Assembly (NCBI RefSeq): GCF_041734735.1
Contig: NC_134878.1
Location: 3,077,001-3,141,000, forward strand
Length of the DNA stretch: 64,000 nucleotides
Direction: 5' to 3'
Origin: Babylonia areolata
Taxonomy: Eukaryota; Mollusca; Gastropoda; Neogastropoda; Buccinidae
Under the pieces are notes generated by a model. It did no database searches. It was not told where the DNA came from and worked only from the letters and a program-made list of their open reading frames with translations. Both the position numbers and the translations under genes were made by a program. This document shows positions 34,877 through 47,100 of the stretch, in pieces (positions within the stretch are counted from its first letter, which is position 1; the number at the start of each line of letters is the position of its first letter).

Positions 34877-37800
34877 TCAGTATTCATCAAAGAACAGATC
34901 ATTGTCAAAGTCATCATCGTCTGCAAGCTCTGGCATATCCTCCAGATCATCATCCACAGGCTGGTTGTCAATCTCCTTCAGTTTGCACATGTCGGAACTT
35001 TTCAGACCATGTTGAATGCACGTACATTCCAAGGCAGTGCATGCCCTTGTGCATTTGCAGGCAAGAAGTTCAGTGACTGCTTCAGGCGTGGGCCTGACGT
35101 CCATCCAGTCCACAACTAAGATGTCTGTTCCATTTTGGTTTTCCACCTTCCATCCACTCTGCGTTGGATCTGGAGCATCAGGATCATGAGACAAGCTCCG
35201 TCGCCACAGTCCTGCCTGGAAGTTGGCTTGCTTTGCATGTTTCAGAAGGCAGTCCTTGCATGGTGGAAGCTGATGAGATTCAATCTCACCATTCTTTGCA
35301 CAATGCATGTGGTATCGTAGATCATTCACATCACTTGGTCCTTGTTTCGAATACCAGATGCATGTGAACCTTTCTGGGTGTTGAAAGAGTTCTCCTGTCA
35401 ACTCCCAGCTTTCACCCAGTTCAAGGAAGGCTCGCTTCACGTTTTCATCGCCTTTCAAGATTTTCAAGGCATTCAGTTTGCCTTTGCCCGCGAAAGCACT
35501 CACAGTGTCACAGCCTGTGTATGCATGCATCCCGATAAGAGCCTTACACACATTCGGTCCAAGAGAGGCTGCGATCTTGTTGATGTCCAACAAGTGAGTA
35601 CGGGTACGTGTCCCAGTTTTCTGGAACAAACGTGCCCTGATGGTCTCAGCAAAGGCCAGGTTCAGAACAAAGACGTCTGTGTCATCAGAGTTGATCACCA
35701 TAGCTTCGAATCCTTCTTCATAAGCATGCAGAGCATGCAGAAATCGACGACCATTGGCCTCTTCCTGGAAACACTGCAGCTCAAGAACTTCACAGCATCG
35801 GAGTCCAGTAATGCAGAAGCAAACATCCTCACAAGTGATGTGCAGAACTTTTTCATCCGTGCAAGCTTCTGTTTGTATTTCTCTCCTTGCCACTCATTGG
35901 CCAGAAATTTGACCAAGCTGGTTTTATTTGTATCTTGCGCCAAGAACCTTCGCCACTGTTTGATCATCTGTCCTGGTGTCACGTCTTGTACCTTCAGGCC
36001 GAATTCTGCACCCCTGTTGGTTCTCTCTGCGTATTTGATGGACTTTTCTCGGTACGTGTCAAACACGATGTCAACCCTTCTACTAAGTGAAGCCTCATTC
36101 ATGGCCATGGCGAAGATCTGTTCTGCGATGTCATCAAAGGTGGTCTGCTGGGCACCAGGGGTCAAGCGTTGTACAAGGGCCATGCCATCGATGATCGTTG
36201 CTGAATGGGCAGGCACAGCGTCAGCCAGTGGGATGTTTTTCTTGATGCTTGTCGCCAGTGCTGCCTTGTTTGTTTTTCGCAAACTGCCATCAGGGGTTGC
36301 CAGAGACCATGGAAGAGGCCCAAGTGGATGGCACAGCATGTCTTTCATCACGGCACTGCCCCATCACGATCATGCGACCAAACAGTGCTATGTCAGCTTC
36401 CAATATAACAGAACGACCATCCATACATTTGGTTTGTTTCTTCTTGGTGGCTGTTGCAAATGTTTTGATCTGACATTTCTTCCTTGGGGCATGAAACTTC
36501 TTTGTGGGTGGATTTGATTATTGTCTGTCAGCCTTGAATGTTGCGTAGGCATGTTCTCCTTTTGCGTGTGCCTCTCTACTGTCTTCAGCGACATCTTTTG
36601 GGGCAGTAGCGCCAGTGGAGATGCTGATGAGGTCCACATTGGCTTCAAAGGGATTGACCCAGCTTGTAAGCGTCTCAACAACAGCACTGACAGCTTGTTC
36701 ATCTTTCTTGATTCTAGAGTTCTGAAGTTCAGGATGCTCAAATCCATACTTGTTTGAATCATGTTTCTCAGCCTTGTCAAGAATTCACTTCTGTATTCTG
36801 CGGTGAGGTAGTATTGGCTCACTTCTCCAGCCTTTAAACTGAATCGGGCTGTGCCTCCTACAGTTTGTGTGTCCTTGTTCACCGTTACTTCAGTGGTCTG
36901 GTCCACAGGAATGCGTCCAAATGGGTTTCCTGCTGCAAGCTGCACAGAGAAGTTGCCCTTCTGAAACTCTTCATAGATCTCAGGATGGTCTGTTGCTAAG
37001 TTGGACATTTCAGCATAGTACAGATGAAGAAATCGTGCGTAGTTCAGTTTATCGCACGAGAAGCACCACGGGATCATGGAACGAAATGCGTGTAGATGCA
37101 AGTCCCAGTTTCCTTCCCGAGATGATCACAGAAGGCCCAGCAAAATATCCTCAACCATGTCAACATAGGTCATCCAAAATGCTGGCAGATCCCCGTTGTC
37201 ATGACGCAGATGTTGAAGATATTCATCCCAAAGGTCAACTATCTGATGCACAACTGGGTTGTCCAGCAAAGCTTGGAATGTCACTTGCCAACGACTTCGT
37301 GGAAGTCACTGATCAGAGTTTCAAGCTCTTGGACAACTGGCAACATGTCTGCATGTCTGTCCGTGATCCATGGTATGAATCCCTGCCACATCATCCTCAT
37401 GAGAGCTTCAAGAACGCACTTGTGTGTCTGACAGCTCGTTTGTAGATCTTTCCTTCAAGCACCTTTGTCACAGAGCCCTCAGCAAGAATTCCCGACTCAA
37501 TGCACAAGTCTCTGAGTCCAGCATCTTAAAAACGTTTTCCAAGAATCGACAGCACATTCATGATCACATGGAAGGCACCGAGTCTCAACACCAAGGTCTT
37601 GTATTGTTCTCTTTGTTTCCAAATGATTTCAGCAGCCTTTGCGTACAGTGCCTGGTCCATCACAATTACCAGTGTCTCCAAGTTCAGAGTGGTTCAGATG
37701 AGTTCAGACTGAGTGATGATTTCATGAACAGTGGCAAGCTCCATAGCTGGTGCGTTTATTGTTGGAAGGTAGCCCACGACGTCCTCTTGGACTTGAAACA

Positions 37801-39615
37801 GGTCACGCGTTTTGATGTTGAAACCGGTCCAGCTTGGGATATCTTGAACCTCGATGTTCACCAGACGAGAGAGAATCCACAGTAGATCCTTCCTCCTTGC
37901 GATGTTTGCCTGCAGTTCATGTTCACGTTTGTCCTCTTCTGACACCATCAACACCCCAGGACCTAATCTTTCCCCAGATACGTAGAATGGGAGCTGCTGA
38001 GTGTCAGCAGAAACACTTCGTGTCTTGGTCTTTTCAACAGCGAGGACTGGCTCTTTGGGGGGCAGATGTGGACCAAACACTTTTGGCTGCACAGTGATTC
38101 CGTTCACTCGATGAGACGTTCCTCCTCCACTCAGCGTTGCTTCTAGCCTGTCGATGTTGTCCCATGATACATTGGACATCACATATGGCTGGATGCTCCT
38201 GGGAAGAATCACTCTCTTGTTGATGGAATCTGCTGTCTTTTGTAGACAGAGTGCTGTGTCGTTCTCTTCAAGCTGTTCATATGATACTCCATGTCCAAGC
38301 CTGTTCAACGTTCTGATCAGCTCCACGTTTCCAGTAAGACTTTTCACACCATATGACAAAAGGATGTGTTTTGGAGTCTTCTGTTGCCCATGACTTACAG
38401 CAAACACAATGTCTTGGTTAAACAAGTCGATGAGGATTCGATTCCTGGTTGATGGGTTCTCGTTGTTTGGACCACCAGTAACGAGTGCCAGAAGGAAGCG
38501 TTTCAGATCAGCAGGTCCAACAGATTCCATTGTGTCTAAATCTGGGGGGTTGATGGGCCATGGTGACTTGTTCTGTGAATTTTTCACTGCTTGTCGAAGA
38601 TGCAGAAATGCTTTATCCAATACTTTGTCAATCAATGAGCTGTCTGATTTCCACAAGGCCAGCTGTATTTTGAGAGCCTGATACATTCGGCCAAGTTCAT
38701 GGGGACTGAGAGTGACTGGCATCACTAAAATCTTTCCATTTTCATTTGGAAACATAATTAGCTCCTCACCAAATCTAATCTCAAGCTTTCTACGGATGTG
38801 TCTAGTTGTGGAATCTTTGACGTCTTTGATACCATTCACTGACATGAACATCTTCATCTTCCCAGTAAGAGACACTAGAGGAATGACGTCTGGGTGTGCC
38901 ATTAGTTCTTCTTTGATGTGCTTGAAAAGCAAGGCATGAGATGTACCTTCTGATATGTCCTTTCTTCGTCATCTGGCATTTCCTCATCAGCCTCTTTCTG
39001 AGTTGGCATCCTGTCTTTACATGTTTTTTTAGTGTATAATCTGTAGCACGTCCGATGGTATTGTGCCTCAGCTGCTACCACATCTCTGCTTGTCACTGCA
39101 ATTATTTTGGTGTCACATTTTTTTCACAGCAATGTCACGTAGGGTTTTATCCACACGAAGTTCTTTTGCCTGTATTAACTGTTCTCTTGTGTTGGATTTT
39201 TTCAAATACTTCGAAGACTTTTTACAAAATATACATTGTTTTGGAAGAACCCTTGAAGTAGAAGATGGTCCTCGACTTTGCCGCTTTGTCTGTGACGTTT
39301 CCTCACGTGGCTGAACTGGTTCCTCTGCTTTTCTTTTCAGGCTATTCAAAGTATGTTTCATTGTGAAGACAGTTCTGCAGTACCTATGGTATTTTATTTT
39401 TGGTACTTCCATACCAACTACCGTCTTGGCAGCATCCAGCACAGGTGCATGATTCCTTATTTTAGCCGCTTCAAACAAAGTTTCCCATGATTGGAATGAA
39501 TTTGGATAATTCAGAGACTCGTTTTCATGACATTTGAAAGTTTTGATCCGATGCAATCCCTGCTGAGGTGTACAAAGCAGGAGGCCCTGCCATGATGCAA
39601 AGGCTCTGAACTCTT
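34877..39615 (-). pseudogene. Broken 5-kb intronless gene, uncharacterised family with FEN/PIN-like nuclease signature
   Basis: The minus strand reads, in protein order: YHRYCRTVFTMKHTL, CIFCKKSSKYLKKSNTRE and VVAAEAQYHRTCYRLYTKK (Cys/His N-terminus); a middle with SWDNIDRLEATLSGGGTSHR, TIIDGMALVQRL and DIVFDTYREKSIKYAER; then VINSDDTDVFVLNLAF, LLDINKIAASLG and ALIGMHAYTGCDTVSAFAGK + GKLNALKIL; and a Cys-rich end (LACKCTRACTALECTC). S/DDTDV and GCD....F.GKGK..AL resemble the XPG/FEN fold (..GCD....I.GIG...A..L). Similar long proteins are, from memory, common and uncharacterised in corals and molluscs. It is intronless and split by several breaks; the 5' end is lost where a LINE fragment begins at 39.62 kb. 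Role unknown. Confidence 0.6.
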
Positions 39616-39617
39616 CC

Positions 39618-40085
39618 AGTCCATGTGGAACGAGGGACAGATCCCGCAACAGCTGAAAGATGCCAGCATAGTCCACATCTACAAGAAAATAGGCAACCGC
39701 CAGTCTTGCGATAACGACCAAGGCATCTCCCTCTTGTTCATTGCTGGGAAGATTCTGGCCCGTGTCCTGCTCAACCGCTTTCTCCAACATCTTGAGCAAG
39801 ATCTCCTCCCAGAAAGCCAGTGCGGCTTCCGTGCTGAACGTGGGACTGCAGACATGATTTTTGCTGTGCGCCAACTCCAGGAAAAATCCCAGGAGCAATG
39901 CAGCGACTTCTTCACAACCTTTGTCGATCCGACCAAGGCTTTCGATACGGTCAGCAGAAAAGGCTTGTGGAAGATCATGGAGAAGTTTGGCTGCCCCAGC
40001 AAGTTCATCACAATCGTTCGGCAATTCCACGACGGCATGATGGTGACAGTTCTGGATGACGGACACGAGTCGGAGGCCTTCCCAG
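39618..40085 (+). mobile_element. RTE-like LINE reverse-transcriptase fragment
   Basis: One open frame reads KDASIVHIYKKIGNRQSC, DNDQGISLLFIAGKILARVL, PESQCGFRAERGTADMIFAV and DPTKAFDTVSRKGLWKIM. Related to, but clearly distinct from, the LINEs at 0-3.6 and 44-48.5 kb. The RT core with the catalytic Asp pair is absent. It replaces the 5' end of the minus-strand gene remnant. Confidence 0.85.
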
Positions 40086-40375
40086 TACTACACCACACCA
40101 CACACCACGCTACACCCCACACATGATACTACACCACACCACACACCACACACCATGCCACCTATACTGGACCACACCACACACCATACTACACACCACA
40201 CATCATAATTAACCACACCACACACCGTACTACACCATACTACACACCGCACATCATGCTACATCACACCACACACCGTATTACACCACACCACACACCA
40301 TACTACACACCACACATCCAACTACACCCCAACACAAACCATACTACGCCATACCACACATCACTACATCAGATG
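40086..40375. repeat. ACCACACCACACACC-type minisatellite
   Basis: About a dozen diverged 20-24-bp units (CACACCATACTACACACCAC) between the LINE fragment and the G/T-rich stretch before the exon at 40.5 kb. Confidence 0.9.
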
Positions 40376-40389
40376 GTGCGCCTGTGTGT

Positions 40390-40461
40390 GTGAGGGGGTG
40401 GGTGTGTACGTGTGGGGAGAGGGCGGTTGGGGTGGTGGGTGTGTATGTACGTACGCGTGTG

Positions 40462-40492
<31 letters not shown>

Positions 40493-40497
40493 TTCAG
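40390..40497. repeat. GT-rich tract ending at the 40.5-kb exon acceptor
   Basis: G/T-rich sequence then about 30 bp of GT repeats ends in gtgtttcag, the acceptor used for the exon. Confidence 0.9.
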
Positions 40498-40662
40498 TGT
40501 GGAGTTGACGTGAGGAGGGTGGGGGTGTCCAGCCTGCTGCCCAGAATGTACACCTCCAACAGCACCCTGGACGCCCTCAGCTCACAGAGCACCACCTTTG
40601 ACCCATACGAAAGCATCAAGTCGCGCGAGTCAGACACCTGCTTTGTCAGGATCTATCAGGGG
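40498..40662 (+). CDS. Cyclase-like exon of uncertain order (kinase-homology edge)
   Basis: The open frame after gtgtttcag reads CGVDVRRVGVSSLLPRMYTS, NSTLDALSSQSTTFD and YESIKSRESDTCFVRIYQG, ending at CAGGGG|gtacgg. It is 165 nt (55 codons), phase 0 at both ends, so it could be included or skipped after exon 7 without frame change. By content it looks like the Ser-rich segment that ends in F..(Y)YKG just before VAVK in receptor cyclases, that is, the place occupied by exon 3. A second AG seven bases further (gtggag|TTGACG) would give phase 1 and join exon 2 as NELG-VDVRR. It may be an in-order cassette, a misplaced duplicate or alternative of exon 3, or an assembly rearrangement. Confidence 0.6.
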
Positions 40663-40689
40663 GTACGGCATTCTTCTCTCATTCCTATG

Positions 40690-41016
40690 TCGCACACACA
40701 CAGAGATTACTAGATTAAACAGCAGTAATAAAATATATCTTTTCAAATAAAAGTATTTCACATATTCGCTTTAAAAACATTGCAATTAATAATTATTACA
40801 TCGTAATTATGAACATAAATACATTTGAAATATGAACGTTAACATTAGCCATATTGTAAATTCATCCTGCGTATTGCACATCATCCTATATAATTATTGC
40901 ACATTCATAATAACCATTCTATTGTGTCCTAAGTATAGAAAAAACAAAAATAAAAAACAACACTAGAACAAGGTACAACCTATCATACACGGACTTTAAC
41001 ATGTACTCACATGAAA

Positions 41017-41072
<56 letters not shown>

Positions 41073-41093
41073 ACACTCAGTTCTCAAGAATAA
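40690..41093 (-). mobile_element. Copy of a ~400-bp dispersed repeat (LINE 3' region)
   Basis: Block order AAGTATTTCACATATTCGC, ACATTGCAATTAAT, AACAAGGTACA.CCTATCAT, CACGGACTTT and CAGTTCTCAAGAAT recurs at 59.58-60.0 kb, where it is joined to a LINE terminus read on the minus strand. A CA microsatellite (41,028-41,075) interrupts both copies at the same point. Confidence 0.7.
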
Positions 41094-42295
41094 AAGTACT
41101 GAACACCTCCAACACCTCTTCAACACACACAGACACAGACAGTTGGGGGATACCTTGAATACCTTCAACACACACAGACACACAGAAAATGAGGGATACC
41201 CTAAAACCTCCAACACCTCTTTATCACACACAGACAATGAGGGATACCTTGAACACCTCCAACACCTCTTCAACACACAGACACAGACAGTGAGGGATAC
41301 CCTGAACACCTCCAACATCTCTTCAACACACACAGACACAGACAATGAGGGATACCCTGAACACCTTCAACACACAAACACAGACAATGAGGGATATCCT
41401 GAACACCTCCAACACCTCATCAACACACACAGACACAAACAATCGAGGGATACCCTGAACACCTCCAACACCTCTTGAACACACACAGAAACAGACAATA
41501 GATACCCTGAACACCTCCTACACCTCTTGAACACACACATAAACAGACAATGGATACCCTGAACACCTCCAACACCTCTTGAACACACACAGAAACAGAC
41601 AATGGATACCCTGAACACCTCCAACACCTCTTCAACACACACAGACACAGACAATGGAAGGATACCCTCAAAACCTCCAACACCTCTTCAACACACACAG
41701 ACACAGACAATGGAGAGATACCCTGAACACCTCCTATACCTCTTCAACACACACAGACACACTGACAGTGAGGGATACCCTGAACACCTCCAACACCTCT
41801 TCAACAAACACAGACACAGACAATGAGGGATATCGTGAATACCTCCAACACCTCTTCAACACAAACAGACACACAGACAATGAGAGATACCCTGAATACC
41901 TCCAATACTTCAAGACACACAGACACAAATAAAGGATACCCTGAACACCTCCAACACCTCTTCAACAGACACAGACACACAGACAATGAGGGATACCCTG
42001 AACACCTTCAACACGCACAGACACAGACAATGAGGGATACCCTGAACACCTTCAACACACACAGACACAGACAATGGAGGGATGTCCTGAACACCTCCAA
42101 ACCCTCTTCAACACACTCAGACATAGACAATGAGGGATATCCTGAACACCTCCAACACCTCTTCAAGACAGACACACAGACAATGAATACCCTAAACACC
42201 TCCAAAACCTCTCAAACACATACAGACACACAGACAATGAAAGGATGCCCTTAAAACCTCCAAACCCTCTTCAACACACACAGACACAGACAATG
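41094..42295 (-). repeat. 52-bp minisatellite, inverted array (~23 copies)
   Basis: Units such as ACACAGACACAGACAATGAG + GGATACCCTGAACACCTCCA + ACACCTCTTCAAC are the reverse complement of the 32.6-kb array. Copies vary by small indels in the ACAC part. It fills the first part of the intron after the 40.5-kb exon. Confidence 0.95.
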
Positions 42296-43700
42296 AGGTG
42301 TCACCTTAAAGTACAAAACTGAGACTGATGGTAAATTTAAACCTGTATCTGCACATGGTACATGTCAAGCAACAATGACAACTGCATTAATATCAGTTAT
42401 CACACTGACTGTGTCAGTCCTTAAAGTGTCATATGTCAGAATCATTTGTCCCTTTCCTCTGTTCCATTATTCTTTAGTTTGACACATTAGTAAACTTCAT
42501 GTACAAGTACATGCTATGTTTGGTATTGGATCAACAAAAGACCAGTATCTGTTTCAGTTTTTTTTCTTAGGTTATACACTATACAGTGACACAGATTCAA
42601 GTCAAAATCTGTAAAAGCTCAGTTATGAGGACTGGGAAAATAAAATACTATCCATCCATAGTTTTGAAACATACCCAGCTATCAAAAACGTGTGGACGGA
42701 CCGATGGTAATGATAATTCAATCATAACGAGCGGTGCATCTTAAACTGAAAAGTTGTATAATATTTTGGATATAGTCAAAAGCAAGAAAAACAATGTGTT
42801 ATCAAACACAAATATAGAAACTGTGCTCTGTTCTGTTTTATTTTCATAAGTCACTTTTGTTTTCAGCTGAATAAGTTTATAAAATTAATTTTTCCAGCAG
42901 GTTCAACACTAATTTCTTGTTGATCTTTCTTGAGGTCTTTATCAGTGTGCAACTGCAAGGTGGTTGTTGTTTTCACATGAAGAAGGATTTTCTTTTCATA
43001 TATATTCAGTTACCCCTCCTCCCTGATCCCCTCAAAAAGCATCTTATTTTTGTCAAAGATTCATGGTTGTTTCTAAAACGATCTTTCAGCTCAGCTTTCA
43101 GTTTCACCAAGTTCAACTAATCCATTTAACTGATCTAAGTAATAATGATTTTGATGTTTCCATGACATTTTAATCCCTACTCCATATGTGTACTTAGTGT
43201 TATTCAAATCACTATGGGAAGCTCTTATATTACCTCCACTGCTGTTGTGAAACAAGCACTCATTAATCAGGACTATTTTGGAAATTTAACACGCGTTATA
43301 AACACAACTCATCATTAATTTCTTAAGTTGAACTTGACAACTTTCCAGTCTTGCCCGTCAACAGCGTTCACGGCAAGCGTTATCCTGCCCACGTTTTCTT
43401 CCTCAGACGTTGGCAGCTTAGCTGTTTGTGTTATCCTGTATTCTGTTTGCAGCTCTTCCAAAAGTACTGCATTTTGAAGATGATTTTTCGTTGTCAGTCA
43501 ATGTCTTCATCTGCAAGCAGGAAATGACTGGCAAAACTATCTGTGCGCATGTCTTCTAGCTAACAGTTTCCTGTATTCCCGAAGTTAAAAATAGCGCGCT
43601 GCATAGTTGATTACTCTGTAGTAAGGTTCAAGTCAGTCTCTATACATTGTTTACTTCGCGTAGCGGTAGTAACCAACTACAAAGTTGCTAACTATGGCGA
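42296..43700. other. Intron stretch with one 60-codon open frame on the minus strand
   Basis: AT-rich and mostly featureless. On the minus strand about 43,313-43,495 an uninterrupted frame reads LTTKNHLQNAVLLEELQTEY, RITQTAKLPTSEEENVG and RITLAVNAVDGQDWKVVKFN then LRN-stop. Composition looks protein-like but I do not recognise it and no start codon is in frame; it may be a mobile-element remnant. Confidence 0.35.
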
Positions 43701-43789
43701 AATTGTCAACTACGGTAGTAAGGTTTCATGGACAAGATCCCTGGACAGTACAAGGTCTTCAAAAAAGCTCCTCTCAGTCAAGTGTTTCG

Positions 43790-43990
43790 GTCCTGAACTC
43801 CTTACACTCTAAGGGGGCCGAGCCGCACCCAGGTCATGACTCCAGGATGCCCTTGTATTGCCGCCTTTGTTTTGCCATTTTTCCTGGTCCTCAGCAGGTT
43901 CGAACCCGCGCCTCCACGGTGGTCGCCACTTTAGGACTGAGTCACCTTTTTTGACAGACGTTTTAACCACTGAGCTATCGTTCGCCTAGT
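43790..43990 (-). mobile_element. tRNA-like SINE head, minus strand
   Basis: The minus strand has GATAGCTCAGTGGTTAAAACG (A box) and GCGGGTTCGAACC (B box) at tRNA spacing, directly upstream of the second RTE-like LINE. Confidence 0.75.
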
Positions 43991-44149
43991 TTGAGTAGGG
44001 AAATTTAATTTTAATTCCTCCTCGACCAGATCCATCTGGAACTCTTTTCTGCTGCTTCTGCCTTTGCTTTGAGAGCCCGTGTCCTCTCTGCCAGAAATCG
44101 ATAGCTGTTTCATGAGGCTGTAGGCAGATGTGCTTATTGGCAGGTCAGG

Positions 44150-47100
44150 GGCATAGCCTTGCTACTGGTACCATGTAACCCAGTACTACCTGCCGCATGT
44201 GAAGTCTCCCAACGACGGACCAGGCGGAGGAGGAAACATTTCCCAATGGCCGTGAAGGTGGAAGAGGATGACCAAAAGGCAGGGGGAGCTCTTATCCTTG
44301 GCTGGAAGTCCTCCTAGGAGACGGAACTCCGAAGAAAAAAACCTGCACCTGCCGAGGCCGTCCTACACGTGGCAGTATCTGCACCTGTAGGACTGTGAGC
44401 GTCGGTAGGCAAGAGAGTGGGGAAGGGACTGCACAACTCCTCTTCACTAAAAAAAAAAAGTCACATGTGCTGGTCAGGCAACCAGGCTAATGTCGGAACG
44501 AGTTAGCCCTTCAACACCCAGCTTTCCCAAGCCTTGCGGCGATGAAGAAGTGGTAACGAGGACAGGCAGAGGATGCTGCTGGCAGTTCCTAGTCACGACT
44601 CTGCACGCAGGCGGTTGTGGGGTGATGGTCGTCGGCCGTAGAGTGGGGCAGATGCGGCGCCCGTATCCTCCCACAATGTCAGAGCAGCCCTTTTAAGGAC
44701 AGCACTGCACTCCCCGCATGGAGTGACAGACGAGGGATCAAAACAAGAAATACTGTCAAGAATTGCCCAAACCACAGCCGCAATGACCAAGCTCAAACCC
44801 ATCTGGAGAAACAGAAAAATCGCCATCAGTTCCAAAATCAGACTGATGCGTTCTCTGGTCATGTCAATCTTTTTATATGCATGTGAATCATGGACCCTCA
44901 CAGCGGACTTAGAGAGAAGAATAAGAGCTGTAGAAATGAGGTGCTTCCGAAGACTCTTAGGCATCTCATACAAAGACCACATGAATGAAGAAGTCAAGAG
45001 ACGCATCCGCAATGAAATCGGGCCCTATACTGACCTTCAAACACTCGCCAGACAACGAAAACTGAAGTGGTTTGGTCATGTCACACGCTCCTCTGGTCTT
45101 GCTAAAACAATCTTACAAGGCACAGTGAGGGGAGGAAGAAGAAGAGGCAGACAAAGGAAGAGATGGGAGGACAACATCCGAGAGTGGACAGGCATGGAGC
45201 TGAGAGGCACCCTGAGAGTGGCCGAGAGACGCGAGGACTGGAGAAAGGTGGTTGACAAAGCTTCAAAGGCGCCCCAAAGGATTCGGAATCTGAGGGATCG
45301 GTGACGGTGACGGTGAAACAAAGCCTGCCTCGCCTAGTACCCATTAGGAAACCGCACCTACTTGGACATCTAGCGATCGAAAACAACAGAAGAAAAGAAC
45401 CAGGAGTCATGCCCTGACTCTGGGTGCCTGGAATGTTCGCACCCTTTTAGACAGAGACGACAGACCAGAAAAGTGCACAGCACTCATTGCTAGAATGCTT
45501 GATCGCTACGTGGTGGAAATAGCAGCCCTGAGCGAAACCAGGTTTGCCAGTGAAACCCAGCTGGAGGAAGTTGGAGGGGGCTACACCTTCTGCTGCATTG
45601 GGAAGGCAGATGGCACCCCAAGAACCTCAGACGTGGGCTTTGCCATACGAACCAAACTTGCACGACAGCTTGACAGCCTTCCACGTGGGATAAACGATAG
45701 GCTGATGACCCTGCGTCTGAAGCTGTCCGAGGATCACTTCTCCACAGTCATCAGCTGCTGTGCTCCAACGATGACCAACCCTGATGACATCAAAGAAGCT
45801 TTGTACGAGGAGCTCAGCCACACCATTTCAGCGGTAGACAGAAAGGACAGGCTGATCATCCTTGGGGATTTCAATGCCCGCGTCGTCGTGGACTTCTCCT
45901 CGTGGCCAAAAGTCCTAGGACAGCACGGCACTGGCAAGTGCAACTCCAACGGACTGCTTTTGCTCTCGCTCTGCGCGCAGCATGGACTGACCATCACCAA
46001 CACCCTCATCCAACAAGCGGACAAGTACAAGAACACATGGATGCACCCCCACTCCAAGCAGTGGCACATGCTGGACTATGTGATTGTCCGGCAGAGGGAC
46101 AGAGGTGATGTTTCCATTACACGCTGCATGAGAGGAGCAGTCTGTTGGTCGGACCATCGTCAGGTACACAGCAAGATGAACATCAGACTTGTACACAAGC
46201 TCCAACCAGCCAGGCAGAAACCCCCTAGGAAGCTGAACATCCACCGCCTCCCTATCACCAAGGACGTGCTGCAGCAGCAAATCCAAGCAGCTCTCCAAGA
46301 AATTCCTGCATCGACTGATGTAGAAGAGATATGGAGTACCTTTAGAGATGCTGTGTACACAGCAGCAGCTGACACACTCGGCTTTGTACAGAGGAGCCAC
46401 AAAGACTGGTTTGACGAGAACGACTCTGGAATCTCCAAGCTCCTGAACACACTGCATCTACGGCATCAGGATCACATTTCCAATAAAGACTGCCAGAGGA
46501 AGAAGAACCAGTTCTTGCAAACCAAGCAACTCGTACAGAAGAGGCTGCGTGAGATGAAGAACACCTGATGGGAGAGAAAGTCCGAAGAGCTTCAGTCCGC
46601 TGCTGATGCTCACGACATGAAGACCTTCCATGATGGTCTCCGAGCTGTGTATGGTCCAAGAGTCACAGGATCAACCCCTGTCCGAACCTTGGACCACACC
46701 ACCCTCTTGACAGACAAGAAAGACATCCTTGCCCGCTGGGCAGAGCACTTCAACACCCTCCTCAACAGGGACTCGTCCGTATCTGATGAGGTAATTGCAG
46801 CCCTCCCACAGCTACCAGTCAATGACTTGCTAGCTGCCCCTCCCACCAAAGACAATTCCCGGAAGGCCCTGAAGCTGACAACGTCAGGAAAAGCAGATGG
46901 AATCCAGGCTGACATCTATAAGTATGGAGGCGAGGTGCTGACAGACAAGCTGACCGCCCTGTTCCAGTCTGTCCGGGAGAGAGGGAAGGTCCCCCAGGAT
47001 TTCAAGGATGCTTCAATTGTCCACATTTACAAACGGAAGGGAGACAAAACATCCTGTGATAACCACCGTGGAATCTCTCTCCTCTGCATCGTCGGCAAGA

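Noticed and set aside
34877-36517. Large + strand open frame (391 codons at 35.3-36.5 kb)
   Set aside because: Shadow of the minus-strand relic, whose conserved motifs read only on the minus strand.
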